NCBI GenBank assembly: GCA_903882875.1
Contig: CAIRYQ010000094.1
Span: 1-64,000, forward strand
Origin: an uncultured Spartobacteria bacterium
Lineage (GTDB): Bacteria; Verrucomicrobiota; Verrucomicrobiia; Chthoniobacterales; Chthoniobacteraceae
DNA: 64,000 nt
Direction of reading: 5' to 3'
Both the position numbers and the translations under genes were made by a program. Under the pieces are notes generated by a model. It was given only the letters and a program-made list of their open reading frames with translations, ran no database searches and was not told where the DNA came from. Positions within the stretch are counted from its first letter, which is position 1, and every line of letters begins with the position of its first letter. Positions 43,702-53,304 of the stretch are shown in pieces.

Positions 43702-43732
43702 AAGCGGATCAGGCCCGCGCCGGAATCCGCTT
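43702..43732 (-). terminator. Intrinsic terminator of the FecR-like gene
   Basis: On the minus strand AAGCGGAT pairs with ATCCGCTT (15-base loop), followed by the T-rich run TGTTTGTTGTTG. It starts at the stop codon, so the FecR-like gene is a transcript separate from the O-antigen ligase. Confidence 0.7.
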
Positions 43733-44329
43733 TTAGAGGAATCGGATGAAGGTGCCGAAGAGATCGAAAACCCCGATCCCAAGACCGGGAATGACTTTTG
43801 TGACCGTGCCGCCGCTTGACGATGAACCGCCGCCGACGCTTGTACCGGAGAAGTTTCCAAAGGAGAACGAGCCGAGCGGCGCGAAACCCTCCAAACCATT
43901 CTCGTCAACTAGTCCACCCGGAAGGGTGCCGCCGCCGGGCAGGATACCGCCGTCGGGCAGGTGGAGAGGGTCATCATCATGGCGATGCCGACCAGGGTGC
44001 AGGAGTCTGAAGCCGCCCCGGGTCGCGACAAAGGTGGTCGCATCTGACGAATCGTAAATGCGTCCCCGGGTATTCGGATAGACCTGCACACACTGGCCGC
44101 TGTAGAGGTTGAGAACTGCCGAATTGCCACCAGTATCCACCAGATCCCCCTCGTGGACGACAGCGCCCGGAGCCGCAGGCTGGCCGTTCAGCTTCACGTT
44201 CAACGCAGGAGGGTTCACTTGGAGGATCCCGATGACCTTCGCCGCAGCCGACGCGCTCGGGCCTGAGAGAAGAATTGCGGCTGCGCAAAGCGCGATCGTC
44301 GTGAGAAAGGAAATGCGGCGGATGTTCAT
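43733..44329 (-). CDS. Secreted FecR-like domain protein
   Basis: The 198-residue protein starts at the ATG at 44329 with a signal peptide (ISFLTTIALCAAAILLSG, then PSASAA). The mature N-terminal half has the FecR-type pattern: GILQVNPPALNVKLNG, GAVVHEGDLVDTGGNSAVLN and YPNTRGRIYD. The C-terminal half is Gly/Ser-rich with PDGGILPGGGTLPGG and ends VFDLFGTFIRFL. It lacks the N-terminal anti-sigma tail of true FecR, so it is probably a structural exported protein. Confidence 0.75.
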   Translation of the reverse strand: MNIRRISFLTTIALCAAAILLSGPSASAAAKVIGILQVNPPALNVKLNGQPAAPGAVVHEGDLVDTGGNSAVLNLYSGQCVQVYPNTRGRIYDSSDATTFVATRGGFRLLHPGRHRHDDDPLHLPDGGILPGGGTLPGGLVDENGLEGFAPLGSFSFGNFSGTSVGGGSSSSGGTVTKVIPGLGIGVFDLFGTFIRFL

Positions 44330-44515
44330 AAAAGTGTGCTTGGTCGGTATGGGCAGTCGGGGCTTAGAACGCCAAGACCATGCCACTGGCACCGATTACG
44401 GCAAGGAAAAAGGCGCGGAATCACGTGGCGATTGTGTGGCAGGCTGCACGCGAGCATGGTACGGAAAAACCGGTTGTCCTAGCACACAACTTGCGTTAGC
44501 CGTCTGCACAACCCC

Positions 44516-44698
44516 ATGGCTCTTCTCCGCTCCATCTTCTGGTTCGCGCTCTTCGTGGCCTCGACGTTCTGCTTCGTCGTGGTGTTCGAGCATGGCTTCA
44601 CGAATTTCAGCGGAAACGCGGAAAAGGAATTCGAATCCGTGAAAAAGATGGTCGGCCTCGGGCCGAAGAAGGCGCCCGCACCGGTGCCGCCGAAATAG
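44516..44698 (+). CDS. Possible small membrane protein
   Basis: The 60-residue protein has one membrane helix (LLRSIFWFALFVASTFCFVVV) and a cytosolic tail ending KKAPAPVPPK. Codon use fits the genome, but no Shine-Dalgarno is evident. Function is unknown. Confidence 0.5.
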   Translation: MALLRSIFWFALFVASTFCFVVVFEHGFTNFSGNAEKEFESVKKMVGLGPKKAPAPVPPK

Positions 44699-44801
44699 CC
44701 GCCGCATCGGCGCTCACGCACCGGTTTTCCCGGCGGGAAAAAATGCCGCGCGTGAACATTGTCAGCGTCACGTCATGATGATACATTCCGGTTCCCCAAC
44801 C

Positions 44802-46262
44802 ATGGCAACGATTCCCGAGAAAGACCTCACCGAAGCGCAACGCGCGCTCTTCCAAAAGGCGAGACACGCAAACGAAATCCGCAACCACGGATACGCCATC
44901 CAGCTCATGCAGTCCGTGCTCAAGCAAGTCCCCGGATTTCTCGACGGACGCAAGCTGCTGCGCGCCGCCGCGCTCGCCAGCGTGGAGGGGAAAAAGTCGG
45001 GCTTCTCCCTCGCGGGAACAACGCTCGGCATGACGGCCGGCTCCACCTTGAAAAAAGATCCGCTCGCCGCGATGGAACTCGCCGAAAAGACGCTCGCGAC
45101 CGATCCGAAAAGCCCGCAGGGCAACCAGCTCCTGTGGGAAGCCGCGAACAAGGCCGGGCTGCCCGAGACCGCGGCGTTTGCCATCGAGACGCTCGTGGGC
45201 GCAAACCCGAAGGACACGAAGCTCCTGCACCAGCTCGGCATCCAGTACATCTCGATGGGCGAAAACGACAGGGCCGTCGCGGTGTACAACCGCATCGTCC
45301 AGATCAACCCCGCCGACCTCGAGGCGAACAAGAAGGCCAAGGACGCCTCCGCCTCCGCGACGATGAAATCCGGCCGCTGGGAGGAAGTCTCGCAGAGCAG
45401 CGGCTCGATGAATTTCCGCGACCTCATCCACAAGAAGGAGGAAGCTATCGCGCTCGAAAACAAGTCGCGCATCGTCCGCACCAGCGAACAGATCTCGGAG
45501 CAGATCCACGAGCTTTACCCGCAGTTTGAGGCAAACCAGAACGACGTGGACGTCTCACGGCGCATCGCGCTGCTGTACGAGCAGTGGTTCGAGGCCGCGG
45601 TCGCGAGTTCCGAACCCGCCGAGCAGTGCGACAGCTACCTCGACAACGCGATCTGGTTTTACACCCACACGAACGCGATCCTCGCCGGCGGCGACCCGAA
45701 CATCGCCCGCAAATGCAGCGACCTTGAATTCAAGAAAATGGAGCGCCGCATGAAGGTGCTCGAGGAATGGCTCGCGACGGTCCCGGATCAAAACGACCCC
45801 GAAGTCCGCCCCTACGTGGACGAATTCAACGACCTCCGCCGCCAGCGTTCCTCCTCATCGCTCGAAGTCGCGAGAAAGCGCGTCGCCGAAAACCCCACCG
45901 ACCTCCAGCTCCGCTTCGAGCTCGGCGAAGTCCTCATCAAGGCCGGCCAGCACACCGACGCCATCCCCGAACTCCAGCGTGCGAAGCAAAACCCGAACGT
46001 GCGCCTCAAGGCCATGAACCTCCTCGGCCAGTGCTACGTCGAAAAAAACATGCTCGACATCGCCGTGAAGCAGTTCCGCGATGCCGCCGGCGAGACCAGC
46101 GTGATGGACGCGACGAAAAAGGACATCACCTACCGCCTCGGCCTCGTGCTCGAAAAGATGGGCAAGAAGGACGAGTACCTCGAGTGCATGAAGCAGATCT
46201 ACGAGGTGGACTACGGCTACCTCGACGTGGCGAAACGCGTGGAGAGCAGCTACGGCGGGTAG
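44802..46262 (+). CDS. Tetratricopeptide repeat protein
   Basis: The 486-residue soluble protein starts at the ATG at 44802 (MATIPEKDLTEAQ). TPR-like helix pairs occur at the N-terminus (ALFQKARHANEIRNHGYAI), in the centre (TKLLHQLGIQYISMGENDRA) and at the C-terminus (VRLKAMNLLGQCYVEKNML). Between them is a charged helical region. It is probably a scaffold. No signal peptide is seen, so it is cytoplasmic. Confidence 0.83.
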   Translation: MATIPEKDLTEAQRALFQKARHANEIRNHGYAIQLMQSVLKQVPGFLDGRKLLRAAALASVEGKKSGFSLAGTTLGMTAGSTLKKDPLAAMELAEKTLATDPKSPQGNQLLWEAANKAGLPETAAFAIETLVGANPKDTKLLHQLGIQYISMGENDRAVAVYNRIVQINPADLEANKKAKDASASATMKSGRWEEVSQSSGSMNFRDLIHKKEEAIALENKSRIVRTSEQISEQIHELYPQFEANQNDVDVSRRIALLYEQWFEAAVASSEPAEQCDSYLDNAIWFYTHTNAILAGGDPNIARKCSDLEFKKMERRMKVLEEWLATVPDQNDPEVRPYVDEFNDLRRQRSSSSLEVARKRVAENPTDLQLRFELGEVLIKAGQHTDAIPELQRAKQNPNVRLKAMNLLGQCYVEKNMLDIAVKQFRDAAGETSVMDATKKDITYRLGLVLEKMGKKDEYLECMKQIYEVDYGYLDVAKRVESSYGG

Positions 46263-46372
46263 CGCACCGTCTTCATCCTGCTGCGATCCGTCCGTCCGGA
46301 AGAAAAACTGGATCGGCACGGAATCCGCACCCGGCGATTGCACCGGCAGCGCACTGAGGCTATCCACATCGG

Positions 46373-47287
46373 ATGCCGCTCCACCTCCCGCCTCTCACCC
46401 GCCGCACCTTCATCCGCCGCTCTCTCGCGGCAACAGCCGGCCTGCTCACGCTCCCGTCCCTGCGCGCCGCGCAAAGTGACGCCGACCCCGATCGCTGGGC
46501 GCTCCTCTCCGACACGCACATCGCAGCCGACCGCGCCGTGATCCTGCGCAATGTGAACATGACCGAACATCTCGAAAGCGTCGTGAAAGGCGTGCGCGCA
46601 CTCGCATCCCGCCCCGCGGGCGTCTTCGTGAACGGCGACTGCGCAGTGCTCAAGGGACTCGCCGAAGACTACGCCACATTCTCCACCCTCGTCGCCCCGC
46701 TGCGCGAGGCCGGCCTGCCGCTCCACCTCACCCTGGGTAACCACGACGACCGCGAAATTTTCCGCGCCGCGCTCAAGGACGCCGTCCCCGCCGCCCCGCC
46801 GCTCGCGAGCCGGCACGTCTCCATCGTCCAGGGAGAACGCGCAAACTGGTTCCTCCTCGACTCGCTCGACATCGTGAACAAGACCCCCGGCCTGCTCGGC
46901 GACGAGCAGCGCGCGTGGCTCGCGAAGGCCCTCGACGCGCACACCGCGAAGCCCGCGCTCGTGATGGTCCATCACAATCCCAATCCCGCCGCCGCCGCGA
47001 AAAAGACCGGCCTCGCGGACACCGAAGAGCTGCTCTCGATCCTGCTCCCGCGCCGCCATGTGAAGGCGCTCTTCTTTGGCCACACGCACACCTGGCGCTT
47101 CGCCGAGCAGGACGGCCTGCACCTTGTGAATCTCCCCGCCGTCGCGTACCCATTCATCCCCACGGAAGTCACCGGCTGGGTGGATGCGAAGTTCTCGGAA
47201 AAAAGCGCCGCCCTCACGCTCCACGCACACGACACCGCGCACGCCGCACACGGCAAGACGACCGAGATCGTCTGGCGCACAGCGTGA
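46373..47287 (+). CDS. Calcineurin-like metallophosphoesterase, Tat-exported
   Basis: The 304-residue protein has the twin-arginine signal TRRTFIRRSLAATAGLLTLP. The five metal motifs are LLSDTHIAADRA, VFVNGDCAVLKG, TLGNHDDRE, VMVHHNPNP and FFGHTHTWR. Such enzymes hydrolyse phosphomonoesters or diesters in the periplasm. The substrate is unknown. Confidence 0.9.
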   Translation: MPLHLPPLTRRTFIRRSLAATAGLLTLPSLRAAQSDADPDRWALLSDTHIAADRAVILRNVNMTEHLESVVKGVRALASRPAGVFVNGDCAVLKGLAEDYATFSTLVAPLREAGLPLHLTLGNHDDREIFRAALKDAVPAAPPLASRHVSIVQGERANWFLLDSLDIVNKTPGLLGDEQRAWLAKALDAHTAKPALVMVHHNPNPAAAAKKTGLADTEELLSILLPRRHVKALFFGHTHTWRFAEQDGLHLVNLPAVAYPFIPTEVTGWVDAKFSEKSAALTLHAHDTAHAAHGKTTEIVWRTA

Positions 47288-47403
47288 TCGAAAACTCCTG
47301 CCAAGGAGCAAAATTGTTCCGGGTCTGATCGGGGCTTGTGTAATTGCCCGACGCAGCCGCGATGAAAGCGGAAGTGCATCCACACCGAGCACGGGCGCGA
47401 GGC

Positions 47404-47925
47404 TCAAAAGGAGCGCGATCCCTGCGAATCCTGCCGACGCACACTCCGCCACAGCGCCGCGAGCCCCACGCAGATCGCCGCGCCCAACCAGCGGACGGGG
47501 CCTTTGCCAAAAACAATCGTACCATTGAAAACCATGAAGAAAAAGAAGCCGTGCCACACGAGTGTCAGCCATCGCGGACGGCGCGCGAAGTTCCCGTCCG
47601 AGCGCCACCACCACAGCACATCGGCGAGCCACGCGACGGCAAAGAGGTAGTTCAGAAAAATCCCGCCGCCCCAGCGCAGGCCGGTCATCTCCGCCGTCTG
47701 GCGCGCAGTCTCGCGGTACGCGGCGGCGTGGCTCCAGCCGTGGAAAAAACCGAACGCGCACACGACGTGCGCGAGAAAAAACGCGCAGCCGATCGTCCAC
47801 ACCCATCGCGCGCATCCGAGGAGATGCGCGCGCCCTGTCGCGACAAGGAGCAGCGCCGCGCCGCCCGCGTACGCGCAGAGCGCCAGCCAGACCGTGAGCC
47901 TCGTGAGCAGTTCGCCGCGGTTCAT
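47404..47925 (-). CDS. Membrane protein of unknown function
   Basis: From MNRGELLTRLTVW (ATG at 47925) the protein has 173 residues and four to five predicted membrane helices. Notable residues are HVVCAFGFFHGWSHAAAYRET (two His in the second helix region) and RWLTLVWHGFFFFMVFNG. The His-bearing helices recall heme- or quinone-associated small membrane proteins, but this is speculative. It is divergent from the PSD1 gene. Confidence 0.72.
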   Translation of the reverse strand: MNRGELLTRLTVWLALCAYAGGAALLLVATGRAHLLGCARWVWTIGCAFFLAHVVCAFGFFHGWSHAAAYRETARQTAEMTGLRWGGGIFLNYLFAVAWLADVLWWWRSDGNFARRPRWLTLVWHGFFFFMVFNGTIVFGKGPVRWLGAAICVGLAALWRSVRRQDSQGSRSF

Positions 47926-48046
47926 CGGGCGATTCAAACGGGGTGGTGCTGAAAACACGAGCACGCGCACAAGCGGCGAGGCTGCGGATCAAAAAATCCC
48001 GCAGCCGCGCCTGCCAAGATTGGCGTTGCGAGATGGTCTCCCTCTC

Positions 48047-51000
48047 GTGCCCCGCCCGATCATTCTCGCCGTTGCAGCAGCCCTCGCCGCGCAAGTCCGC
48101 GCGGACGACGCGGCGTTCTTCACGGCGACGGTCGAGCCGATCCTGAAGCAGCGATGCTACAAATGCCATTCGCACGAGGCGGGCAAAATGAAGGGCGGGC
48201 TCACGCTCGATTCGCGCAGCGGCTGGCAGCAGGGCGGGAACAGCGGCGTGGCGATCGTGCCGGGAAAATTGCAGGAGAGCCTGCTCATCACCGCGATCCG
48301 GCACACCGATCGCGAACTGAAGATGCCGGAGGAAAAACTGCCGCCCGCGGAAATCGCAGCGATCGAGGAATGGGTGAAACGCGGCGCTCCCGACCCGCGC
48401 GCACCGGCAAAGGAATCCACGCGACAGGGCGTGGACGAATGGTGGGCGGTGCGGAATCTCGCGAAGCCGCCCGTGCCGCAAAAATTCGGCGCGCATCCGG
48501 TGGATGCCTTCGTGCGCGCGAAGCTCGCGGAACACGGGCTCGATCTTTCGCCCGAGGCAGACCGCCGCACTTTGATCCGCCGTCTGACTTTCGATCTCCA
48601 CGGCCTGCCGCCGACGCCCGCCGAAGTGGGCGCATTCATCGCCGACCACGATCCACGCGCGTACGAAAATCTCGTGGATCGCCTCCTCGCCTCGCCACGG
48701 TACGGCGAGCAATGGGCGCGGCACTGGCTCGATGTGGCGCACTACGGCGAGTCGAACGGCTTCGGCATGGACCGCCCGCGGCTCAACGCGTGGCCGTATC
48801 GCGACTACGTGATCCGCGCGTTTAACGACGACAAGCCGTACGCGCGCTTCGTGCAGGAACAGCTCGCGGCGGATGCGCTTTTTCCCGGCGAGCCCGCGCT
48901 CACGCCCGCGCTCGGCTTCGTCGCGGCGGGGCCGTTCAACCAGAGCGCGCTCGCCGAACAGGTGGACGACACGGACTGCAAACGCATCGCGCTGAATCTC
49001 GATCGCGACGACATGGTGAGCAGCGTGGCCGCTACTTTCCTGAGCGTCACGCTGCACTGCGCGCGCTGCCACGAGCACAAGTTCGATCCCATCTCGCAGC
49101 GCGACTACTACCGAATGCAGGCGGCCTTCGCGGGAGTCGTCCGCGGCGAGCGCGAATTCGATCCCAATGTTGCACGCCAGCGCGAGCGGGAGCGTTGGAC
49201 GAAAATCAAACAGCAGCTCGATGCCGGCGAACCGCTCGAAAAACTGGACGCACCGGATCGCGATCACCTTGCGCAAGCGACGGAGCCGCTTCGCAAGACT
49301 CTGCTCGCGCAGGAATCCGCGTGGCATATCCTCGATGCGAATTTCACGAGCGAAAATCCGAAGACGGTCGTGAAGCGCCTGCCCGACGGCTCGTCGCTTT
49401 TTTCAGGCGAGTGCGGAGAGACGGATGTGTATTCGATCACGGCCAACGTGAAGACTCCGAATATCACGGCGCTGCGCCTCGAAGTGCTTGCGGACGATTC
49501 GCTCCCGCATCGCGGCCCCGGACGCAACCCCGAGAACGGCAACCTGCACCTCTCGGAGATCAAAGTCTCCGCAGCGTCCGAGGATGCGCCGGAAAAAATT
49601 TCCGCGGTGAAAATCAAAACGGCCATCGCGGATTTCAGTCAGGCAGGCTGGGAGATCGCGAAGGCGATTGATGGCAAGGCTGAGACGGCTTGGGGAATTC
49701 ATCCTCAAGAAAGCCGCTCGCATCAGGCCGTATTCACTTTCGACAAGCCTCTAAATCACGCCGCGGGCACGCTGCTCACCGTGCGGCTCGAACAGTCGCA
49801 CGGGCGGCAGCATGTGATCGGTCGGCTGCGCATTTCGACCACGACGGCTGCCGACAGCGCGACGCAAAAACTTGTTTCGCCAGACGTGCTCGTGCGGTTG
49901 AAATCATCGCAGGAAAATTCCGCCGCGGTGCAGCACGCGCTCGCGCCGCTGCTCGCGGAGGAGATCCTGTCCGCATTTCCGCCCGCGCAAAGGGTCTGGG
50001 CCGTCGGCGGCAGCCTCCCGCCCTTTCGGCGCTACAAGCCGCCGAAGGAACCCTATCCGATTCGCATCCTCGCGCGCGGCGACATCAACCGTCCCGGCAC
50101 GGAAGTCACATGTGGCGCGCTCGACGCCGTGCGCTCGCTCACGCCGGAGTTTGCACTGCCGAATCCGAAGGACGAAGCGGCACGCCGCGCCGCGCTCGCC
50201 GTGTGGATCACAGACCCGGCGAATCCGCTGACGTGGCGCAGCATCGTGAACCGCGCGTGGCTCTGGCATTTTGGCCGCGGTCTCGTGGAGACGCCGAATG
50301 ACTTCGGAAAAATGGGCGGCGCGCCGACGCATCCCGATCTGCTCGACTGGCTCGCGTGCGAGTTTCGCGACAACGGCGGTTCCTTCAAAAAACTGCACCG
50401 GCTGATCGTCACGAGCGCGACGTATCGCCAATCGGTAACCGCCGACGGAAGCTGGCGGACTGATCTCTCCGAATCCCCAAAAACAGAAAGTGCCCGCCTC
50501 CTTCCGTCGGCGGCTACGATTGATGGCGACAACCGGCTGCTGTGGCGCGGCACGCGCCGGCGGCTCGATGCGGAGCAGATCCGCGACGCATTGCTCGCCG
50601 TGAGCGGCAAGATCGATCTCACGGAAGGCGGCCCGTCCGCGATGCAGTTTGGCTTCAGCGATCCGAACAAGGAGGTCTCGCCGCGGATTGACTACGAGGG
50701 ATTCGATCCCGACGAGCCCGCGAGCAACCGCCGCAGCGTGTACCGTTTCATTTTCCGCAACGTGAACGATCCGCTGCTTGATGCGTTCGACGCCGCGGAC
50801 CCGTCGCTCTCGGTCGCGCGGCGCACTTCCACCACTACAGCGTTGCAGGCGCTGTCGCTTTTTAACAACCGCTTCGTGCTGCGGCAGTGCGAGCATCTCG
50901 CGGCTCGGCTTGGGCGCGAGACAGAAGGGATCGAAAAGCAGATCGCACTCGCATACCGGCTGCTTTTTTCGAGGGTGCCAGACGATGACGAACTCCGCGC

Positions 51001-51085
51001 AGTCTCCGCACACGCGCACAAGCACGGCCTCGCGAATGCCTGCCGCGTGCTCGTGAACAGCAACGAATTCCTTTTCATCCCATGA
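48047..51085 (+). CDS. PSD1/planctomycete cytochrome c domain protein (DUF1549-DUF1553), copy 1
   Basis: The chosen GTG start at 48047 gives 1012 residues and a clean signal peptide (PIILAVAAALAAQVRA). An ATG at 47894 would overlap the opposite gene. The N-terminal cytochrome c-like motif CYKCH lies at 37-41. DUF1549 follows, with WLDVAHYGESNGFGMD and an internal HCARCHEHKFDP. A central beta-sandwich insertion is LamG/discoidin-like. DUF1553 ends the protein with NRAWLWHFGRGLVETPNDFG. The family is secreted and abundant in Planctomycetes and Verrucomicrobia, with a suspected role in glycan use. The stop overlaps the DUF1501 gene. Confidence 0.9.
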   Translation: MPRPIILAVAAALAAQVRADDAAFFTATVEPILKQRCYKCHSHEAGKMKGGLTLDSRSGWQQGGNSGVAIVPGKLQESLLITAIRHTDRELKMPEEKLPPAEIAAIEEWVKRGAPDPRAPAKESTRQGVDEWWAVRNLAKPPVPQKFGAHPVDAFVRAKLAEHGLDLSPEADRRTLIRRLTFDLHGLPPTPAEVGAFIADHDPRAYENLVDRLLASPRYGEQWARHWLDVAHYGESNGFGMDRPRLNAWPYRDYVIRAFNDDKPYARFVQEQLAADALFPGEPALTPALGFVAAGPFNQSALAEQVDDTDCKRIALNLDRDDMVSSVAATFLSVTLHCARCHEHKFDPISQRDYYRMQAAFAGVVRGEREFDPNVARQRERERWTKIKQQLDAGEPLEKLDAPDRDHLAQATEPLRKTLLAQESAWHILDANFTSENPKTVVKRLPDGSSLFSGECGETDVYSITANVKTPNITALRLEVLADDSLPHRGPGRNPENGNLHLSEIKVSAASEDAPEKISAVKIKTAIADFSQAGWEIAKAIDGKAETAWGIHPQESRSHQAVFTFDKPLNHAAGTLLTVRLEQSHGRQHVIGRLRISTTTAADSATQKLVSPDVLVRLKSSQENSAAVQHALAPLLAEEILSAFPPAQRVWAVGGSLPPFRRYKPPKEPYPIRILARGDINRPGTEVTCGALDAVRSLTPEFALPNPKDEAARRAALAVWITDPANPLTWRSIVNRAWLWHFGRGLVETPNDFGKMGGAPTHPDLLDWLACEFRDNGGSFKKLHRLIVTSATYRQSVTADGSWRTDLSESPKTESARLLPSAATIDGDNRLLWRGTRRRLDAEQIRDALLAVSGKIDLTEGGPSAMQFGFSDPNKEVSPRIDYEGFDPDEPASNRRSVYRFIFRNVNDPLLDAFDAADPSLSVARRTSTTTALQALSLFNNRFVLRQCEHLAARLGRETEGIEKQIALAYRLLFSRVPDDDELRAVSAHAHKHGLANACRVLVNSNEFLFIP

Positions 51086-52515
51086 GCGACACGCTCTGCC
51101 ATCGCCGCACACCGGCTCCGCTTTCACGCCGCGAGTTTCTCACGCGCACCGGCGGCGGCTTCGGCGCGATGGCACTCTCTGCGATGCTCGGCGAACAGTC
51201 CGCGCACGCGACTGCTCCGCATCACGCGCCGCGGGCGCGGGCGGTGATCCAGCTCTTCATGCTCGGCGGGGCGAGCCAGTGCGACACGTTTGATTACAAG
51301 CCCGCGCTGCAAAAGCGCAGCGGCGAGAAGGTGAAATTTCCCGTGAGCGGCGGCACCGTGGCGTCGCCCGGCCCCGTGCTCGGCAGCCCATGGGAATGGC
51401 GGCAGCACGGGCAGTGCGGACGCTGGGTGAGCAGCGCGATGCCGCACATCGCGCACTGCGTGGACGACATGGCATTCCTCATGGCGATGCACGCGCCGAC
51501 GAGCGAGCACAGCGCGGGGCAGACGATGCAGGTGAGCGGTTTCGTCACGCCCGGTTTTCCGACGGTCGGCGGCTGGGTGAGCCACGCGATGGGAAGTGCG
51601 AGCCGCGACCTGCCCGCATACGTCGCGCTGCCCGATCCCGTTGGCCTCCCGTGGACGGGCAAGGCCGCTTGGACGAACGGATTTCTCCCCGCGCTGCACC
51701 AGGGCACGATGCTGAATCCTTCGGCGGAAAATCCCGTGCCCGATCTTTTCGCACCGAAGTCCGCGCAATTCGTGACGCCCGAATCCGCGCGCGACGGCCT
51801 CTCACTCCTCGATCACATCAACCGCCGCCATCTCGCGAGCGCACCGTACGACTCGCGGCTCGAGGCGCGCATCGCGTCGTACGAACTTGCCGCGCGGATG
51901 CAGCTCGCGGTGCCGGGCGTGCTCGATTTGAAAGGCGAGACCGACGCGACCCGCAGACTTTACGGCATGGACGACAAGCTCACCGAACCGATCGGCCGCA
52001 ACTGCATCATCGCGCGGCGGCTCATCGAACGCGGCGTGCGCTTCGTGCAACTGTGGGTCGGGTCCGGGCTGAATGGCGGAGCGGGAAACTGGGACAACCA
52101 CAACGACATCATGCCCGGCTCCGATTTTCAAAAAATGTGCGTGCGCTCCGACAGGCCGGTCGCGGGACTGCTGCACGATCTGAAATCACGCGGGTTGCTC
52201 GAGGACACCGTGGTGCTGTGGACCACGGAATTCGGACGCACGCCGTACAGCCAGGGCAGCAAGGGCCGTGATCACAACGGAAACACTTTCGTGAGCTGGA
52301 TGGCCGGCGGCGGAATCAAGGGCGGCACGACATTTGGCGAGAGCGATGAATTCAGCTACGCCGCCGCCGTGGACAAGACGATGTGCTACGATCAGCACGC
52401 GACGCTGCTGCATCTCCTCGGCTACGATCACACGCGGCTCACCTTCCGCCACAACGGCGCCGAACGCCGGCTCACGGATGTGCATGGGCGCGTGATCAGC
52501 GAGATTGTATCGTAG
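51082..52515 (+). CDS. DUF1501 protein, Tat-exported, copy 1
   Basis: The 477-residue member of the alkaline-phosphatase-like DUF1501 family has the twin-arginine signal SRREFLTRTGGGFGAMALSA. Metal-binding-type motifs include LFMLGGASQCDTFD, MHAPTSEHSAGQTMQ, NWDNHNDI and WTTEFGRTP followed by GRDHN. It overlaps the PSD1 gene by 4 bp (ATGA), as usual for these cassettes. The substrate is unknown; sulfatase- or phosphatase-like activity is suspected from the fold. Confidence 0.9.
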   Translation: MSDTLCHRRTPAPLSRREFLTRTGGGFGAMALSAMLGEQSAHATAPHHAPRARAVIQLFMLGGASQCDTFDYKPALQKRSGEKVKFPVSGGTVASPGPVLGSPWEWRQHGQCGRWVSSAMPHIAHCVDDMAFLMAMHAPTSEHSAGQTMQVSGFVTPGFPTVGGWVSHAMGSASRDLPAYVALPDPVGLPWTGKAAWTNGFLPALHQGTMLNPSAENPVPDLFAPKSAQFVTPESARDGLSLLDHINRRHLASAPYDSRLEARIASYELAARMQLAVPGVLDLKGETDATRRLYGMDDKLTEPIGRNCIIARRLIERGVRFVQLWVGSGLNGGAGNWDNHNDIMPGSDFQKMCVRSDRPVAGLLHDLKSRGLLEDTVVLWTTEFGRTPYSQGSKGRDHNGNTFVSWMAGGGIKGGTTFGESDEFSYAAAVDKTMCYDQHATLLHLLGYDHTRLTFRHNGAERRLTDVHGRVISEIVS

Positions 52516-52603
52516 CGGATGCCGCGGCGTTCCTCGAACGCGGGGAAAAATTCACGCCTTTTCTGCTTCGACAACGGCATTGCTGCATCCACATTCCGCG
52601 CCG

Positions 52604-53263
52604 ATGAAAATCTCCGCCTTCTCCCTACTCGTCGCCTTCGCCACCGCCACGCTGCCCGCGCTCCGTGCGGATGAAGGCTGGATCTCAATGTTCAACGGCA
52701 CGGATCTCACCGGCTGGAAATCCAACGCGGCCACCGAGGAAAAGGCCGAGGAAAAGAAAAACGTCTTCACCGTCGAGGACGGCAAGCTGAAGATCAGCGG
52801 CGGGCGTTCGCACATCTTCTACGTCGGGCCGAACGGCGACGCGAAGTTCAAGAACTTCGAGTTCAAGGCGAAGATGATGACTTTGCCGGGAGCGAACTCC
52901 GGGATCTATTTTCACACGCAGTTCGAGGAGAAGGGCTGGCCCTCGAAAGGCTTCGAGTGCCAGGTGAACGCGACCCACGGCGACCGCAAGAAAACCGGCG
53001 GCCTCTACGCCGTGGCCGACGTGATTGATAACGCGCCGAACAAGGACAACGTGTGGTGCGATTACGAAATCAAGGTCGAGGGCAAGCACGTCGTGATCAA
53101 AATTGACGGGAAGGTGACGACCGACTGGACGCAGCCCGAAGGCTGGGAGCCGCCGAAGGGAATGCCCGGCCGCTCGATCGGCGAAGGCACCATCGCGCTG
53201 CAAGGCCACGACCCGAAGAGCACGACCTTTTACAAGGACATCTTCATCCGCCCGCTGCCGTAA
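52604..53263 (+). CDS. DUF1080 (3-keto-disaccharide hydrolase) domain protein
   Basis: From MKISAFSLLVAFATATLPAL (ATG at 52604) the protein has 219 residues with a signal peptide. The DUF1080 beta-sandwich has WISMFNGTDLTGWKSN, NFEFKAKMMTLPGANSGIYF and GHDPKSTTFYKDIFIRPL. Members bind or hydrolyse modified glycans. It is the third gene of the plus-strand cassette. Confidence 0.9.
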   Translation: MKISAFSLLVAFATATLPALRADEGWISMFNGTDLTGWKSNAATEEKAEEKKNVFTVEDGKLKISGGRSHIFYVGPNGDAKFKNFEFKAKMMTLPGANSGIYFHTQFEEKGWPSKGFECQVNATHGDRKKTGGLYAVADVIDNAPNKDNVWCDYEIKVEGKHVVIKIDGKVTTDWTQPEGWEPPKGMPGRSIGEGTIALQGHDPKSTTFYKDIFIRPLP

Positions 53264-53304
53264 GGGAGGGAACCGGCGGGTGCGGCACAGGTTTCCAAAC
53301 TGCG

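Noticed and set aside
46250-49327. 1025-codon open frame on the minus strand across the metallophosphoesterase and PSD1 genes
   Set aside because: It spans opposite-strand real genes with signal peptides and catalytic motifs; composition is typical of a shadow frame.
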